Assembly: GCF_000744705.1 (NCBI RefSeq)
Contig: NZ_JQML01000001.1
Span: forward strand, 6,024,017-6,088,016
DNA from: Streptacidiphilus albus JL83
GTDB taxonomy: Bacteria; Actinomycetota; Actinomycetes; Streptomycetales; Streptomycetaceae
DNA length: 64,000 bases
Direction: 5' to 3'
Positions 1 through 9,213 of this stretch are shown here, one piece after another (within the stretch, counting starts at the first letter, position 1; the number at the start of each line of letters is the position of its first letter). The position numbers and the translations under genes were made by a program. The notes under the pieces were generated by a model. It was not told the origin of the DNA. It was given only the letters and a program-made list of their open reading frames with translations, and searched no databases.

Positions 1-597
1 CTCGTCCTCAGCGAGGGCGCGGGCATCCTGCTCCGCTACGTCGAACACTGGCATCCTGGCGTGCGGCAACTGACGGAGGGCCTCGCCGCCGCTCTCGGCC
101 GCAATGTGGAGGCGTTCTACTTCTTCACCCCGCCGCAGGTGCAGTCCCGACCGGTGCACCGCGACGACGCCGACGTCCTGGCGATCCAGGTGAGCGGACG
201 CAAGGAGTGGCGGGTCTACGAGGGCCCGACCAGCGACAGTTGGACTCCGAAGGCCGTCGAGCAGCCCGCATGCGCACCGCTGCTGCAGGTCACGACCGGC
301 CCCGGCGACGTGCTGTACATCCCCCGGGGCTACGCCCACGCGGCCAAGGCCGTGGGCAACGTGCGCTCCGTCCACCTCTCCCTGACCATCCGGGAGGCCG
401 GCAGCGCCGAACTCAAGGAAGCACTCGTCGACGCCCTGCTGAGCGACCTGGAGCTGCCCGTCCGCCCGCTGGGCGATCTCCAGCTCACACGGACCGCCGA
501 GCAGTTCCTGGAGGGACTCCGGGAGCGTCTGGAGAAGCTCGACGCACAGAGCCTCCTGGAGGCGGCGCGGGCCAGGGCCCACGGGTTCGCCGGGTGA
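1..597 (+). CDS. JmjC/cupin-4 domain oxygenase, 5'-truncated by the window edge
   Basis: The reading frame is open from base 1, so the true start lies upstream; the GTG at 61 is internal. About 198 residues remain. A metal-binding HxD motif is visible in VHRDDADVLAIQ, followed by GRKEWRVYEG and a distal histidine in YIPRGYAHAAKAV. This spacing fits the 2-oxoglutarate/Fe(II) cupin-4 family, which includes the ribosomal-protein hydroxylases YcfD/RoxA, NO66 and MINA53. These act in the cytoplasm, usually hydroxylating a protein side chain. In actinomycetes many homologues instead sit beside peptide or natural-product genes, so the substrate here is unknown. The family assignment is firm; the function is inferred from the family only. 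Confidence 0.75.
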   Translation, partial: LVLSEGAGILLRYVEHWHPGVRQLTEGLAAALGRNVEAFYFFTPPQVQSRPVHRDDADVLAIQVSGRKEWRVYEGPTSDSWTPKAVEQPACAPLLQVTTGPGDVLYIPRGYAHAAKAVGNVRSVHLSLTIREAGSAELKEALVDALLSDLELPVRPLGDLQLTRTAEQFLEGLRERLEKLDAQSLLEAARARAHGFAG

Positions 598-728
598 TCG
601 ACAGTTCTGCGGCGGCTGCCGCTTCCGGCATTGACACGGCGTTGACGGGCGACTGGCAGACTTCGGTCCGCCGGCCGGTCCTCCGGGGGGCCGGTTCGTG
701 GGAAGGCTCGTCAACGAAGGGACCTCTG

Positions 729-953
729 ATGTCGTCAACCTGTACCCGTACGTCGCGCCGCACGCTGAACCCGCTGGTGGCGGCGGCCCTCCTGGCCGGA
801 GCCCTGCTGATCGGCACAGGCGTGGCCGACGGCTCGGGTCACGGCGGCAGCCACGTCCGCGCGGCTGCCGGGAACGGGTTCGACTGGAACAGCGGTATCT
901 CCGGACACGCCGTCCCGGGGCAGGGCGTACTCGTGCCGGGCGTCCAGGGCTGA
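729..953 (+). CDS. small secreted peptide, 74 aa
   Basis: The ATG at 729 follows a good ribosome-binding site (GAAGGGA, about 7 nt upstream). The product begins with a basic stretch and a hydrophobic core (LVAAALLAGALLIG) typical of a Sec signal peptide, then a Gly/His-rich segment and a short tail with FDWNSG. No family was recognised. It ends 29 bp from the 3' end of the convergent AfsR-like SARP gene; a second small secreted peptide gene sits in the same position relative to another SARP near 32.8 kb. It may be a signal peptide precursor or a random small exported protein. The coding call rests on start context and signal sequence. Confidence 0.5.
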   Translation: MSSTCTRTSRRTLNPLVAAALLAGALLIGTGVADGSGHGGSHVRAAAGNGFDWNSGISGHAVPGQGVLVPGVQG

Positions 954-982
954 ACACCGGCGCAGCATCGTGCGGGCCGCGT

Positions 983-3900
983 TCAGTACGCCGACAGGTC
1001 CGGCTCTCCGGCGGCGAGTTGGGCCGCCGCGGACCGGGCCTCCGGCAGGTCCAGCGCGGCGAACAGGTGGTACGCCTGCTCAAGGCGGGCCAGTGCCCCG
1101 GTCCGGTCGCCGAGCGCCCACAGGACCCGGGCCAGCACCATCAGCGACTGGGCCGATTCCCGTTCGCTGCGGCTGGTCTGCCAGGTCTGCACGGCTTCGC
1201 GGACGAGCGGCAGGGCGTCCTCGGCCCGGCCCAGCGCCCGCAGGGTGTCCGCGAGCCGGTACTGGGCGGTGGCCGCCCAGCCGCTCTGACCGAGACGGGT
1301 CCAGAGCTCCAGCGCCTCGGTCAGCCGCTCGGCCGCCTCGGTGTACCGCCGGCCGGCATGGAGGCCGAGGCCGAGGACGTAGAGGGCCTGGGCCCGGCCT
1401 GCGCCCGGTCCGTGCAGGCGCGGGTTGTCCAGTTCGCGCAGACAGGTGCGTACGGCCCGTTCCCACTCCCCACTGCGAATCCAGACCACGGAGGCGTTGA
1501 GCGCGGTGGCGCATTCCCCGGCCTCGTGTCTCAGCTCGCGGGCCAGCTGAATCGCCTCGTCGTAGCAGCGGGACGCCTCCTCGTACCGGCCCCGGAAGTA
1601 GCACAGCATGCCCAGGTCGTTCATCACCTGGCGGAGGATCACGGTGTCGCCGGTCGCCCGGCAGATCTGCGCCGCCAGTCGGGTCAGCCGCTCGCCCTCG
1701 TCCAGCTGGACGGCCTCCAGGGCAGCGTTGCCGCAGAGGAACCGGCACCGCCCCTCGGCCCACCGGTCCGCACGCCGCTCGGCCGCCCGCAGCAGGGCCC
1801 GGCCCGCGGCCCACTGGCCCTGCCAGGCCAGCAGGTTGAACGGTGTCAGCGCGATCAGCAGACTGACCGCCGTACGCAGTTCCTCGGTCGCCCGCTGGTC
1901 CTCGGCCGGCAGGTCGGCCACCTCCGCCGCCACCTGGGCGGCCAGACCCACACAGGTGTCCATCTCCGCCGTGGCCCAGGCCCGCGCGGCGTTCGCGTCG
2001 TCGAAGGCCGGCCCCGGCCCGTGCAGTTCGAGCGCCTCCCGGATCGGGTCACCCGGCACGGCCTGTTCGAACGCCGCGCAGGCCTTGGCCAGCAGGAACC
2101 GCAGCAACCGGGTTCGCCCGGCCGCGGCCTCCGGCGCGTGGCCGGCCTCGGACTTCCGACGGGCGAAAGCGCGAAGCAGGTCGTGCGGCCGGTAGCGGCC
2201 GGCCGCCGACGACTCCAGCATCGCGACGTCGGCGAGCGACTCCAGCACCTGGTCGGCGCGGTGCTCGTCCAGGCCGAGCAGCGCGGCTGCGGCGCTGATG
2301 CCCAGATCCTGGCAGTCCACGGAGGCGACCAGCCGGAATGCCCGGGCCTGGAGGCCGCTCAGCTGGCGGTAGCCCAGTTCGAAGGTGGCGCGCACCGCGA
2401 GATCGCCGACGCGCAGTTCGTCGATTCGGCGTCGTTCGTCGCCGAGCCGGTCGACCATTGCCCGCACCGTCCAGTCCGGGCGGGCGGCGAGCCGGGAGGC
2501 GACGATGCGCACGGCCAGGGGTAGGAATCCGCAGGCCGCGACCAGTTCCGGCGTGGCGGTCGACTGGCCCGCCAGGCGATCGGCGCCGATGATCCGCTCC
2601 AGCAGGCTCCGTCCCTCGCACGGAGTGAAGCCGGTCAGTCCGATCTGCCGGACACCGGGCAGTCCGGCCAGCTGGGCGCGGCTGGTGACCAGGACGGCGC
2701 AGTCCGACGCCCCGGGCAGCAGTGGGCGGATCTGGGCGCTGTCGAACGCGTTGTCCAGCACCACGAGGAGTCGTCGGCCGTCGATGAGGGAGCGGAAGAG
2801 CGCGGACTTGGCGGCCAGCCCGTCGGGGAGCGCACCAGCAGCCGTGCCGAGTGCCAGCAGGAATGACGTGACGACGGCCTCCGAGGACACGGGCCCGTCC
2901 TCGCCCCGCAGGTCCGCGTAGAGCTGGCCGGCCGGGAAGAACTGCTTCACCCGGTGTGCGACATGGACGGCGAGGGCGGTCTTGCCCGCGCCGCCCATGC
3001 CGGTCACCGCGCCGATCCGCAGCGCGACCCGGCCGGGCGCCGCTTCCGCCAGTGCGGCGCAGAGCGCCTCGACGGCCGCCTCCCGTCCGGTGAAATGTGC
3101 GTCGTCCGGCGGGAGCTGTGCCGGTCTCGGCGGTACGTCCGGGGGTCCGGGGGCGTGCGGGCGGGGCGCCTCCTCGGGCGGGGCGGGCGGGGCGGGTGGT
3201 CCGGGTGGTCCGGGCTGCCGCAGCAGGGGCGCGGGGTCGGCCGCGAACTCGGTCTGCCCTTCGCTCCGTCCTTCGCTCCGTCCTTCGCCCCGTCCTTCGT
3301 TCTGCTCGCGGGCAGGGGTGTACTCGTGGGCAGGTGGGTGCTGGTGGGCGGGGGCCTGCTCACGGGCAGAGGTCTGCCGGACCAGCGCCGGATCGCCGTC
3401 GAGGATTCGCCGCTGGAGGCCGGTCAAGGCCGGGCCGGGCTCCACTCCGAGCTCCTCGACCAGCAGGCGCCGGGCGACCCGGAAGACTTCGAGGGATTCG
3501 TGCTGGCGGCCGGCGTGGCACAGGGCGCGCATCAGCAGTTCGTAGAACCGCTCTCGCAGGGGGTGCTCCTGGGTGAGCGGGATCAGCTCCGACACGCACA
3601 ACCCCGCACGGCCCAGCGCGATGTCGAGGGCCAGTCGCTCCTCCAGCAGGGTCAGCCGCAGGTCCTCCAGCCGACCGCGCTGGCGTGCCGCGAACGGACC
3701 GGGCACGCCGATCAGCGGCTCGCCCTGCCACAGCGCAAGCGCCTCCCGGAGCAGCACACAGGCCTTCTCCGGAGCACCGTGCGAGGACGCGTCGACCGCG
3801 TCGGCAACGAGCCGCTCGGCCTCGAAGGCGTCAACCCAGGCTGTCGCCATCTCCAGACGGTAGCCACCGGGGAGCGAGACCAGTTGTTCGTCCGGCCCGG

Positions 3901-4132
3901 CCCCCAGGCTCCGGCGGAGGCGGGACACATACGTCCGCACCGTGGTCCTGGCCTGTCGCGGCGGGTCGTCCGGCCACAGTGCGTCCACCAGATCGTCCAT
4001 GCTGGAGGTGTGGCCGGGGGCGAGTAGCAGGACCGCCAGCACCGCCTGTTGCTGCGGACTGCCCATCGTCAGCGGCACTCCGTCGGACTCGCCCTGCACC
4101 CGACCCAGTACGCGGAAGCGCGTCATCTTCAT
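983..4132 (-). CDS. AfsR-like SARP transcriptional regulator (SARP, NB-ARC, TPR)
   Basis: Large regulator of about 1,050 aa. An OmpR-type winged helix occupies residues ~1-90 (RFRVLGRVQ...VRTYVSRLRRSLG), a BTAD domain ~95-240, then a low-complexity Pro/Glu/Gln linker. An NB-ARC ATPase has its P-loop GMGGAGKT near residue 380, and C-terminal TPR repeats run from ~780 to the end. The length and order match AfsR of Streptomyces (about 990 aa), an ATP-dependent activator of antibiotic genes. The ATG at 4132 is preferred over the more upstream GTG at 4165 because GGGGAGGG lies 7 nt before it; the ATG at 4126 is also possible. Its target is unknown and it lies over 30 kb from the biosynthetic cluster. 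It converges with the small peptide gene at 729. Confidence 0.88.
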   Translation of the reverse strand: MKMTRFRVLGRVQGESDGVPLTMGSPQQQAVLAVLLLAPGHTSSMDDLVDALWPDDPPRQARTTVRTYVSRLRRSLGAGPDEQLVSLPGGYRLEMATAWVDAFEAERLVADAVDASSHGAPEKACVLLREALALWQGEPLIGVPGPFAARQRGRLEDLRLTLLEERLALDIALGRAGLCVSELIPLTQEHPLRERFYELLMRALCHAGRQHESLEVFRVARRLLVEELGVEPGPALTGLQRRILDGDPALVRQTSAREQAPAHQHPPAHEYTPAREQNEGRGEGRSEGRSEGQTEFAADPAPLLRQPGPPGPPAPPAPPEEAPRPHAPGPPDVPPRPAQLPPDDAHFTGREAAVEALCAALAEAAPGRVALRIGAVTGMGGAGKTALAVHVAHRVKQFFPAGQLYADLRGEDGPVSSEAVVTSFLLALGTAAGALPDGLAAKSALFRSLIDGRRLLVVLDNAFDSAQIRPLLPGASDCAVLVTSRAQLAGLPGVRQIGLTGFTPCEGRSLLERIIGADRLAGQSTATPELVAACGFLPLAVRIVASRLAARPDWTVRAMVDRLGDERRRIDELRVGDLAVRATFELGYRQLSGLQARAFRLVASVDCQDLGISAAAALLGLDEHRADQVLESLADVAMLESSAAGRYRPHDLLRAFARRKSEAGHAPEAAAGRTRLLRFLLAKACAAFEQAVPGDPIREALELHGPGPAFDDANAARAWATAEMDTCVGLAAQVAAEVADLPAEDQRATEELRTAVSLLIALTPFNLLAWQGQWAAGRALLRAAERRADRWAEGRCRFLCGNAALEAVQLDEGERLTRLAAQICRATGDTVILRQVMNDLGMLCYFRGRYEEASRCYDEAIQLARELRHEAGECATALNASVVWIRSGEWERAVRTCLRELDNPRLHGPGAGRAQALYVLGLGLHAGRRYTEAAERLTEALELWTRLGQSGWAATAQYRLADTLRALGRAEDALPLVREAVQTWQTSRSERESAQSLMVLARVLWALGDRTGALARLEQAYHLFAALDLPEARSAAAQLAAGEPDLSAY

Positions 4133-4373
4133 CCTGGCCCTCCCCGTCCGCCATGATCTTTCCACGTGAGGACGCAGATGCTACAGAGGAGGTTTCATCG
4201 CCAGGCTCGGTCAGCCTCGCGCGGCGGACCAGCCTGTACGGCTCGACGGCTGGAATGGCATCGCGCCACGCACGGGCCGGTGACCAGGTCACACGTCGAG
4301 CGCTGTGCGGGCCGGCGCGGGTAACCGCCCCCGGGCAGCGGGCGCGCCGGGGTGGTGCCTCCCGGTGCCCGGC

Positions 4374-5573
4374 TCAGTTCTTCATGGCGCGGCAGACCAA
4401 CTGCTCCTCGGCAGAACGGAACCGGGACACCAGCGGCGCGGCGCTGCTGTCGCTGAGCTGCTCGCTGAGCGAGAGCGTCACGCTGCGGCTGCCGTCGGCG
4501 GTCGCGGCGGCGAACTGGGTGTAGCCTTGGACGTTGCCGGTGTGACCGTAGAACACACCGCAGGGGGTGGTGTAGCGGAAGATCGCCAGACCGGCCTCGT
4601 TCCGGCCCGGCCCCGAGGGCTGGGAGCGGCCTTCCACGAAGGTGAACTGCTGCGCGTGCGTCGCAGGCGAGAGCAGTTCGCCTCCGGCATCGGCGGCGAT
4701 GAACCGGTTCAGGTCACGCGGCGTGGAGACCATGCCCCCGGCGGCCCACAGCCCCGACATGCCGAACGCCGTGCTCACGTCCGTCGGCCTGGCCGGCGGG
4801 TCGACGACGTAGCCGTGGAGGTAGGGCCGTGGCAGGCGGGAGCCCTGCGGCAACGAGGTGCGGTCGAGCCCGAGGGGCGCGAGGACGTCCGTCCGCAGCA
4901 GGTCCTCGTAGCGCCGACCGGTGACGGCCTCGGTCATCAGCGCGACCGCGATGTTGTCGGAGTTGGAGTAGTGGTAGGCCGAACCGGGGTCGAAGAGCAG
5001 CGGCCGGTCGGCGACGTAGTCGAGCAGGCGCCGTGAGTCGAACACGTGGTGCGGGTCGGCGGCGAACTCGCTCTGGAACCTGGGCGAGGAGGCGTAGTCC
5101 GGGAGCCCGCTGGTGTGGTTGAGGAGCTCACGCAGGGTCACACAGTCCCAGGCCGCAGGGAGGCTCGGCAGCCGTTGGCCGATGGTGTCGTCCAGGCCCA
5201 GCAGTCCGTGGTCCACCAGGACGAGTGCGGCCACCCCGCCGAACGCCTTGGACACGCTGGCCAACCGCATGGAGTCGTCGATCTGCGGCGTCCGGTGGGA
5301 CCCGACCTCGGCAACACCGGCCCGGAAGGTCTCCGTGCGGTCGCCGCGCCGGACCACGGCGATGGCTCCCGGCGGACCGCCCGGCAGGTCGACCAGGTCG
5401 GACAGCGCCTTCTGCAGCCCGGAGGGCTCGGCGGCGGGCGTCGGTGCCGCCTGGGCGGGTGCGGCCAGCAGCCCGGCGACGACGGCGACCAGCGCCGCCG
5501 TCGCGAGCGTGCGCGGACGCGGACGCGGACGGCGACGAGTGGTCTGGCACAGGCGGCGCAGCGGGGATGACAC
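4374..5573 (-). CDS. secreted serine hydrolase, beta-lactamase / D-Ala-D-Ala carboxypeptidase family
   Basis: 399 aa with a GTG start at 5573 placed 7 nt after AGGAGGT. An Arg-rich N-terminus and a hydrophobic core ending in AQA-AP form a signal peptide. The class C penicillin-binding fold is shown by SVSK (SxxK nucleophile and lysine, near residue 106), a YSN triad at about residue 195, and GHTG near the C-terminus in place of the usual HTG/KTG box. Members are extracytoplasmic D,D-carboxypeptidases, esterases or transpeptidases; the substrate cannot be read from sequence. It is transcribed alone, in the same direction as the SARP gene downstream, with about 240 bp between them. Confidence 0.85.
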   Translation of the reverse strand: MSSPLRRLCQTTRRRPRPRPRTLATAALVAVVAGLLAAPAQAAPTPAAEPSGLQKALSDLVDLPGGPPGAIAVVRRGDRTETFRAGVAEVGSHRTPQIDDSMRLASVSKAFGGVAALVLVDHGLLGLDDTIGQRLPSLPAAWDCVTLRELLNHTSGLPDYASSPRFQSEFAADPHHVFDSRRLLDYVADRPLLFDPGSAYHYSNSDNIAVALMTEAVTGRRYEDLLRTDVLAPLGLDRTSLPQGSRLPRPYLHGYVVDPPARPTDVSTAFGMSGLWAAGGMVSTPRDLNRFIAADAGGELLSPATHAQQFTFVEGRSQPSGPGRNEAGLAIFRYTTPCGVFYGHTGNVQGYTQFAAATADGSRSVTLSLSEQLSDSSAAPLVSRFRSAEEQLVCRAMKN

Positions 5574-5841
5574 GGCGGTGACCTCCTGGTTCGGCAGTGG
5601 TTCACGGCATCGATGCCCCCCTTGTCCACTGCCTGTGAGATATCACCTGGCACCCACGGACCGAAACCAGGCCCGGCGCAGATGAGGCCGGTCGGGGTAG
5701 CCGTCGGCTGCCCACCGCCCGGAGCAGCGACCTGACCCGGCTACCAGACGAGCACCCCGCCGCTGCACCCTCGGGCCCGCTCGGCCCCACCGCGCCAGTC
5801 CGCTGCTTTGATCGCAGAGGCAAGGGAAGGATACGACCACG

Positions 5842-6075
5842 ATGAGCATGCACGACCTGAGCGCGGCGCCCTGGCGCAAGAGCAGCTACAGCGGCGACAA
5901 CGGCGGGGACTGCATCGAGGCGGCCCTCGGATTCATCCCCGGAGCCGTCCCGGTCCGTGACAGCAAGGATCCCGAGGGGCCTGCCCTGGTCTTCCCCGCC
6001 GCCGCGTTCGCGGCCTTCGTGGGTGCTGTCAAAGCCGGCGAGTTCACCGACGGCGAGAAGTACCTGGTGCCGTAG
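5842..6075 (+). CDS. DUF397 domain protein, copy 1
   Basis: 77 aa with the ATG preceded by GGGAAGGA. It contains the DUF397 signature: WRKSSYSGDNGGDCIE near the N-terminus, VRDSKDPEGP in the middle and an AAFAAFVGAVK helix near the end. DUF397 proteins in actinomycetes usually sit next to, and are thought to partner, a Scr1-type XRE regulator (BldB/WhiJ-like systems). No such regulator is next to this pair. It is followed 215 bp later by a close paralogue in the same orientation, clearly a tandem duplication. Confidence 0.9.
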   Translation: MSMHDLSAAPWRKSSYSGDNGGDCIEAALGFIPGAVPVRDSKDPEGPALVFPAAAFAAFVGAVKAGEFTDGEKYLVP

Positions 6076-6290
6076 TCCGCAGCGCAGCAGCACCTCGTCC
6101 CGCAGCGGCCCGCTCCTCGGAGTGGGTCGCTGACGTTTGCGCCTGGAACCTTGCGTGTTCCGGGCGAGGACCCTTGCGCGGTCAGCGCCAAGGCGATGTG
6201 CCAGACGCTCCGCACGCCTACGATCTGCTCAGGGGCGACGCTCTGCCCCGGATCGGTCCTGATCGACGGTTGCCTGAAGGGATCTGCGAC

Positions 6291-6524
6291 GTGAACCGTG
6301 CCAGCGAACTGGGCGTCAAGTGGCGCAAGAGCAGCTACAGCGGCGACAACGGTGGCAACTGCATCGAGGCAGCCTCCGGATTCATGCCCGCCATCGTCCT
6401 CGTCCGTGACAGCAAGGATCCGGAGGGGCCCGCCCTGGCATTCCCTGCCGCCGCGTTCGTGGCCTTCGTGGGCGCGGTCAAGGTCGGCGAGTTCGCCGAA
6501 GGCGAGCAGTACGTCACCCTGTAG
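6291..6524 (+). CDS. DUF397 domain protein, copy 2
   Basis: 77 aa; the GTG start at 6291 is chosen because GAAGGGA lies 8 nt upstream and the length then equals that of copy 1. The core WRKSSYSGDNGGNCIE, VRDSKDPEGPAL and the C-terminal AAFVAFVGAVK segment are nearly identical to copy 1, including at DNA level in the SSYSGDNGG part. Family role as for copy 1: probable small partner of an XRE-type developmental regulator, but no helix-turn-helix gene is adjacent, so the partner must be encoded elsewhere. Confidence 0.88.
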   Translation: MNRASELGVKWRKSSYSGDNGGNCIEAASGFMPAIVLVRDSKDPEGPALAFPAAAFVAFVGAVKVGEFAEGEQYVTL

Positions 6525-6748
6525 CCACCTCTGCGGGTTGGCGGTTTCAGACCGTGAACTTCCCATGGGGAATGCCTCGAACCCATTCCGCTTCGAAGGC
6601 CGCTGTGGCCAGCGCGACTACTGCTGGCTCCGTGCGCACCTCCTATCCCGGGTCGGCCCAGTCGCCTTCTCCACTGAAGTGGTTGATGGACGGCGGTGCT
6701 GATGGAGCTTCCATTGGCGCTCTACCCGGAGGGGCAAGAGCCTGTGGG

Positions 6749-6928
6749 CTACCGCCTGCGTCGGTCGCGTGCCCAGGCGCGGCGGCCCTCGACAAGCTGG
6801 GCGAGAACGGAGCGACGGTGCGTGACTCGGTCGGCATCGCAGACAAAAATGGTCAGCTTGCCGTCGGCGCCGGTACGGACGTAGATCGCCGTGTTGGATT
6901 CCGGCGGTTCAGCAAAGCGCGGAGGCAT
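6749..6928 (-). CDS. hypothetical protein, 59 aa
   Basis: A short open frame with ATG at 6928 placed 7 nt after ACAGGAG and ending TAG at 6751-6749. The product starts MPPRFAEPPESN, has a beta-rich middle (TAIYVRTGADGKLTIFV) and ends in an Arg-rich tail. No family was recognised. The evidence is the ribosome-binding site and the plausible, non-repetitive composition of the predicted protein. The surrounding 6525-7024 stretch holds nothing else that can be supported, so it could also be the remnant of a larger gene. Confidence 0.4.
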   Translation of the reverse strand: MPPRFAEPPESNTAIYVRTGADGKLTIFVCDADRVTHRRSVLAQLVEGRRAWARDRRRR

Positions 6929-7024
6929 GACGAACTCCTGTCGACGGAGCGGGGATGGTCGCGGGTGAACAGGTCGGCTGCCATCCTGGCGCCTCGGTGG
7001 GAGGCGCCTCGACGGGAGGCCGGT

Positions 7025-7924
7025 TCAGCTCCGCGCCGCCTCGGCGGCCTGCTTCGCACGGTGCTCGGCCATGTACTCGGCCACGGTCATCAGCGGGGCG
7101 CCGGTCCCGGTGTCGGCGTCGGTGTCGTGCTTACGACGGTCCCTGACGTCCCGTCGGAGCAGGAACCACCAGCCGATCGGCAGCATCAGGGCGAACAGCC
7201 ACCACTGGATCGCGTACGGCAGGTGCACCCCCTGGCCCACCACCGCCAGGTCGTCGCTGGTCTGGGCGTCGGCGGTGGGGCCGGGAATCGCCTCTGCCGA
7301 GTCCGCCGCGCTCATCTGCGGAGTGCTGGAGACGAACTCGATGTAGCCCGCCACCACCGGCTGGTGCAGGGCCGTCGACTGCTCCCCACTGTTGATCATC
7401 ATGAACTGGTGGGGCGGCAGGCCCGCCAGTGAATGGATCTTGATCGGTAGCGTGGCCGGGGTCTCGTCCGGCCGCAGCCGACCGAAGACGGTGACCGTGC
7501 CGGTCGGCGTCGCCGGGACGCTGGGATAGGCCACCGCGTCGGTGGCGTTCGGGTTCACCCAGCCGCGGTCGACCAGGACCACCTCGCCGTCGGACAGGTC
7601 CAGTGGGGTGACCACGTCGAAGCCGGTGATGTCGCCGGACGAGTCCATGCGGTTGCGCACCACGAACTGGCCGCGGACGTCGAACCGGCCGGTCGCGGTG
7701 ACATGCCGGTACATCTCACTGGTGGGCACCACGCCGCCGGGGTGCGACAACTGCTCGATCGGAACCGGCTGCGCCGTGAGGTTGGCGGAGGTCACGCGGT
7801 TGCTGCGGTTCGTCGCCTGGTACCGGTGGAACTGCCACATGCCGAGGAAGTACATCGCCGGGACCAGCCCGAGGAAGATCACGGTCAGCGCAAACCAGCG
7901 CCAGGTCAGTAGAGTTCGCAGCAC
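7025..7924 (-). CDS. SURF1-family cytochrome oxidase assembly protein
   Basis: 299 aa with an N-terminal membrane segment (WRWFALTVIFLGLVPAMYFLG) followed by WQFHRYQ. The extracytoplasmic domain shows the SURF1 blocks VVRNR, GFDVVTPL, VVLVDRGWV and the C-terminal HLPYAIQWWLFA, which leads into a second membrane helix and a basic cytosolic tail. SURF1 proteins help assemble heme-copper cytochrome c oxidase in the membrane. The topology of two helices flanking a domain matches the family. It is transcribed alone and its upstream neighbour, the lipoprotein gene, is in the same direction with a 57-bp gap. Confidence 0.92.
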   Translation of the reverse strand: MLRTLLTWRWFALTVIFLGLVPAMYFLGMWQFHRYQATNRSNRVTSANLTAQPVPIEQLSHPGGVVPTSEMYRHVTATGRFDVRGQFVVRNRMDSSGDITGFDVVTPLDLSDGEVVLVDRGWVNPNATDAVAYPSVPATPTGTVTVFGRLRPDETPATLPIKIHSLAGLPPHQFMMINSGEQSTALHQPVVAGYIEFVSSTPQMSAADSAEAIPGPTADAQTSDDLAVVGQGVHLPYAIQWWLFALMLPIGWWFLLRRDVRDRRKHDTDADTGTGAPLMTVAEYMAEHRAKQAAEAARS

Positions 7925-7980
7925 CCTCCGACGCTACCGCCGTCCCCTTCGGGCCCCGCGCGCGGGTGGGAGGGGAGTGT

Positions 7981-8694
7981 TCAGCCTGCCGTGACCGGGC
8001 CGATGGTGAGCGGGTGGATGGTGGTGCCGGCGCAGTGGCTGGTCTTCCAGGGGAGGAAGATGGCGGCCTTCTCGTTCGGCGGGTAGATCCGCAGGCCCTG
8101 GGCCGGGGTGAGGTCGCACTGCTGCGGGGTGTAGCCGGTGCCGCCGTTGCTGTCGTGCAGGGTGGCCTGGGCCGTGCCGCCCGGCTTGAGGGTGACCAGC
8201 GAGACGCTGCCGGCCGCCCGCTGCGCGGGGTTGCCGGACTGGACGCCGTTGGCGGCCACGTACGAGACGCCGGGGTAGCCGTACAGGGTGCAGCCGGCGG
8301 AGGAGGTGTTGGTGAAGACCAGGGTGGAGTAGTACTGGCCCGCGCCCACGCTCGAATTGGTCTGCGCGACCGACAGCTCGCTGCTGGTGCAGGCGTTGCT
8401 GCTGCCGCCGGTGCCGGTGGTGCCGCCGGCACCGCTGCCGCCGCCGGTCTGCGAGGAGGAGCCGATCGGGGTGGTCGAACCGGAGCCCGAGCCCGAGCCC
8501 GAGCCGGAACCCGAGCCCGAGTTGGTGCTGGAGCCGGGGGCCGGTGCGGCGGTGCCGCCCGCCGCGGAGGACTGGTTGGCGGTCACGGAGCCGGTCGCCG
8601 AGCAGGCGGTGAGGCCGGTGGCGGCGAGGCCGAGCAGCAGGCCGGCGGTGGCGACGGAACGTATCCGCCGCGGGGTGTTGGTGGCACGCTTCAT
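7981..8694 (-). CDS. DUF4232 domain lipoprotein
   Basis: 237 aa from the ATG at 8694, which has GGGAGA upstream; a longer frame to 8778 lacks a signal peptide at its start. A lipobox LTAC follows a twin-Arg-free hydrophobic core, then a Ser/Gly linker with many GS repeats, then a domain with CTSSELSV, FTNTSSAGCTLYGYPGVSYV and LTPAQGLRIYPP. This is the DUF4232 pattern common in streptomycete cell-surface lipoproteins. Two or more Cys in the domain probably form disulfides. Function unknown; membrane anchoring through the lipid-modified Cys is inferred from the lipobox. Confidence 0.85.
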   Translation of the reverse strand: MKRATNTPRRIRSVATAGLLLGLAATGLTACSATGSVTANQSSAAGGTAAPAPGSSTNSGSGSGSGSGSGSGSTTPIGSSSQTGGGSGAGGTTGTGGSSNACTSSELSVAQTNSSVGAGQYYSTLVFTNTSSAGCTLYGYPGVSYVAANGVQSGNPAQRAAGSVSLVTLKPGGTAQATLHDSNGGTGYTPQQCDLTPAQGLRIYPPNEKAAIFLPWKTSHCAGTTIHPLTIGPVTAG

Positions 8695-8778
8695 TTCAGG
8701 TCTCCCGCCGAGAGTGGTCTGCGCTGCCCGAACCGGGGCCCGCACTTCCAGAGTCCCGCGTCGGACCACCCGTGTCAC

Positions 8779-9213
8779 CGGCTGTTACGCCGCTGTGGCA
8801 GAACCAGGGCCGCACCCGGAAGATGTGACGGGGTCGCGGAGCGCCCGGTTCCGATGGTGTGAGCTCGCCGCGAAGGGGCCCAATGGGCCTGCTGGACAGG
8901 GCGAAAGAGTTAACTCTCCAGGGTGCCGAAGGTACGATGAGCCCACAGAACCTGCGCTTGCTGGGGGGCGGCATGAAGCGGTTGCTGACGCGTGTGGTCA
9001 CGGCTTTCGAACGGCTTCGAGGACGACCCGGACCTCTACCACGGCGCGTGGTCGGGGGCCGTCGGGGGTACTGGCCGGCCGACTCGGGCCTGGGTGACCA
9101 GGACACGTTCGTCGCCACCGTACGCTGAGCGGACCGATGCGAATCCCCCGTCCGGACTCCGGCCCGGACTTCGGCCGGCGGGGGCCGGGCAGGTAGGTGA
9201 GGAGACAGCGGCC
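8779..9213. other. intergenic stretch with a candidate promoter, no supported gene
   Basis: 435 bp between the divergent DUF4232 and GH16 genes. A sigma-70-like promoter is visible on the plus strand: TTAACT at 8910-8915 and TACGAT 17 bp further, the first inside the palindrome AGAGTTAACTCT (8906-8917). It would give the GH16 gene a leader of roughly 250 nt. An open frame from 8859 to 9128 (89 codons) has no clear ribosome-binding site and an Arg/Gly-rich composition, and is not called as a gene. Confidence 0.35.

Noticed and set aside
698..2524. 608-codon plus-strand frame opposite the SARP gene
   Set aside because: Shadow of the minus-strand SARP: Arg/Gly/Pro-rich composition, no domain, and its opposite strand reads as a clear SARP-NB-ARC-TPR protein.
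6554..7432. 292-codon plus-strand frame over the SURF1 gene
   Set aside because: Most of it is antisense to SURF1, which has clear family motifs.
8463..8530. GS-repeat DNA tract as a microsatellite or CRISPR-like repeat
   Set aside because: It encodes the Ser/Gly linker of the DUF4232 lipoprotein in frame; similar linkers occur in the tethered PstS-like proteins.
8859..9128. 89-codon frame upstream of the GH16 gene
   Set aside because: No clear ribosome-binding site and low-quality Arg/Gly-rich sequence; better explained as the leader of the GH16 gene.
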